This document shows positions 63,578 to 64,000 of a DNA stretch of 64,000 nt, one piece after another. Within the stretch, counting starts at the first letter, position 1. Each line of letters begins with the position of its first letter. The position numbers were made by a program, and so were the translations under genes. The DNA is from Nipponacmea schrenckii (Eukaryota > Mollusca > Gastropoda > Lottiidae), in the NCBI GenBank assembly GCA_030562195.1, contig JAUJPP010000005.1, positions 31,235,106 through 31,299,105 of the forward strand. Direction: 5' to 3'. Below the pieces are notes generated by a model. It did no database searches, had not been told where the DNA came from, and worked only from the letters and a program-made list of their open reading frames with translations.

Positions 63578-64000
63578 TTTTATACGCCCACATGGAAATG
63601 TGGACGTGTATTGCCGTCGCCCCTGTCCGTCCGTCGGTCCGTCCACATTTGTTGTATCCACAATAGAAGCTACAGTTTTATCCGATCTTAATGAAACTTG
63701 GTATACATGTATATATTGATATCTCGGTCAAGTTCAAAAATGAAAATTATCGCATGAACGGTTTTTGAGTTATTGCCCTTGACTTAGTAAAAAAGCGTCA
63801 AATTTGGGTTGTATCCACGATAGAGGCTACAGTTTTTCTCTGATCTTAATGAAACTTGGTATACATGTATATATTAAGGATAACTCGGTCAAGTTCAAAA
63901 ATGGAAATTTTCGCAGGAATGTTTATTGAGTTATTGCCTTTGACTTAGTAAAAACGCGTCAAATTTGGGTTGTATCCACAATAGAATCTACAGTTTTTAT
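63578..64000 (+). repeat. Family 1 array running off the right edge
   Basis: Start TTTTTATACGCCCACATGGAAATG, CCGTCCGTCGGTCCGTCC, then two and a half units of the 'tagaggctacag' type. The end is outside the window. Confidence 0.88.

Overview
This is a eukaryotic, animal, nuclear window. It has spliced genes with GT-AG introns and AATAAA poly(A) signals, and it is very rich in repeats. The best guess is a mollusc, possibly a bivalve. That guess rests on repeats built from ~160-bp units with GTCC/GTCT microsatellites (like the 'pearl'/tandem-repeat MITE/Helitron-like elements of bivalves), on the phrases 'ttattgccctt' and 'gggagataactt', on the TGACCTTGACCTTTG-rich repeats, and on metazoan GIGYF, NAA20, JmjC and zinc-finger genes. 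I cannot name the species.

Layout. (1) 335-8039, minus strand: a nine-exon gene for a ~1,105-aa zinc-finger protein. Five exons near its N terminus each carry an unusual Cys-rich module ending in [H]Y/FHCPxC, and the last exon carries twelve classical fingers. (2) 8425-8946, plus: an uninterrupted ORF for NAA20, the NatB catalytic subunit, divergent from gene 1. (3) 9940-15183, minus: an eight-exon gene for a 438-aa membrane-anchored JmjC protein. (4) 17722-48283 and probably beyond the right edge, plus: at least 27 coding exons (1,247 codons) of a GIGYF1/2 orthologue (4EHP-binding, GYF domain, long Glu/Gln/Arg coiled coil). Its C-terminal exon(s) are not visible, so the last 15.7 kb is either its final intron or downstream sequence.

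Most remaining DNA is mobile-element sequence, almost all inside introns. Family 1 (TACGCCCACAT start hairpin, ~160-bp tandem units, GTGGGCGTAT...GCTATCTT end) occurs about 18 times, always in the same orientation as the host gene. It often starts or stops within 14-55 nt of a splice site and repeatedly nests into its own T-runs. Family 2 (poly-T start, tandem 0.5-1 kb units) is packed with consensus-like ETS, YY1, USF, NRF1 and nuclear-receptor motifs. There are also two TTAA-flanked MITE families, two hAT-type families with readable target-site duplications (one three-level nest at 20.9-23.6 kb), a ~3.8-kb foldback structure, a tRNA-like SINE, a Penelope-type GIY-YIG fragment and two LINE pseudogene pieces.

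The four host genes have no obvious shared pathway. NAA20 acts on nascent chains, and GIGYF acts in translational repression and mRNA decay. The zinc-finger protein is probably nuclear, and the JmjC protein is probably a membrane-tethered 2-oxoglutarate oxygenase. Exon models were built by eye from splice consensus and reading phase; all exon phases close, but no transcript evidence was available.
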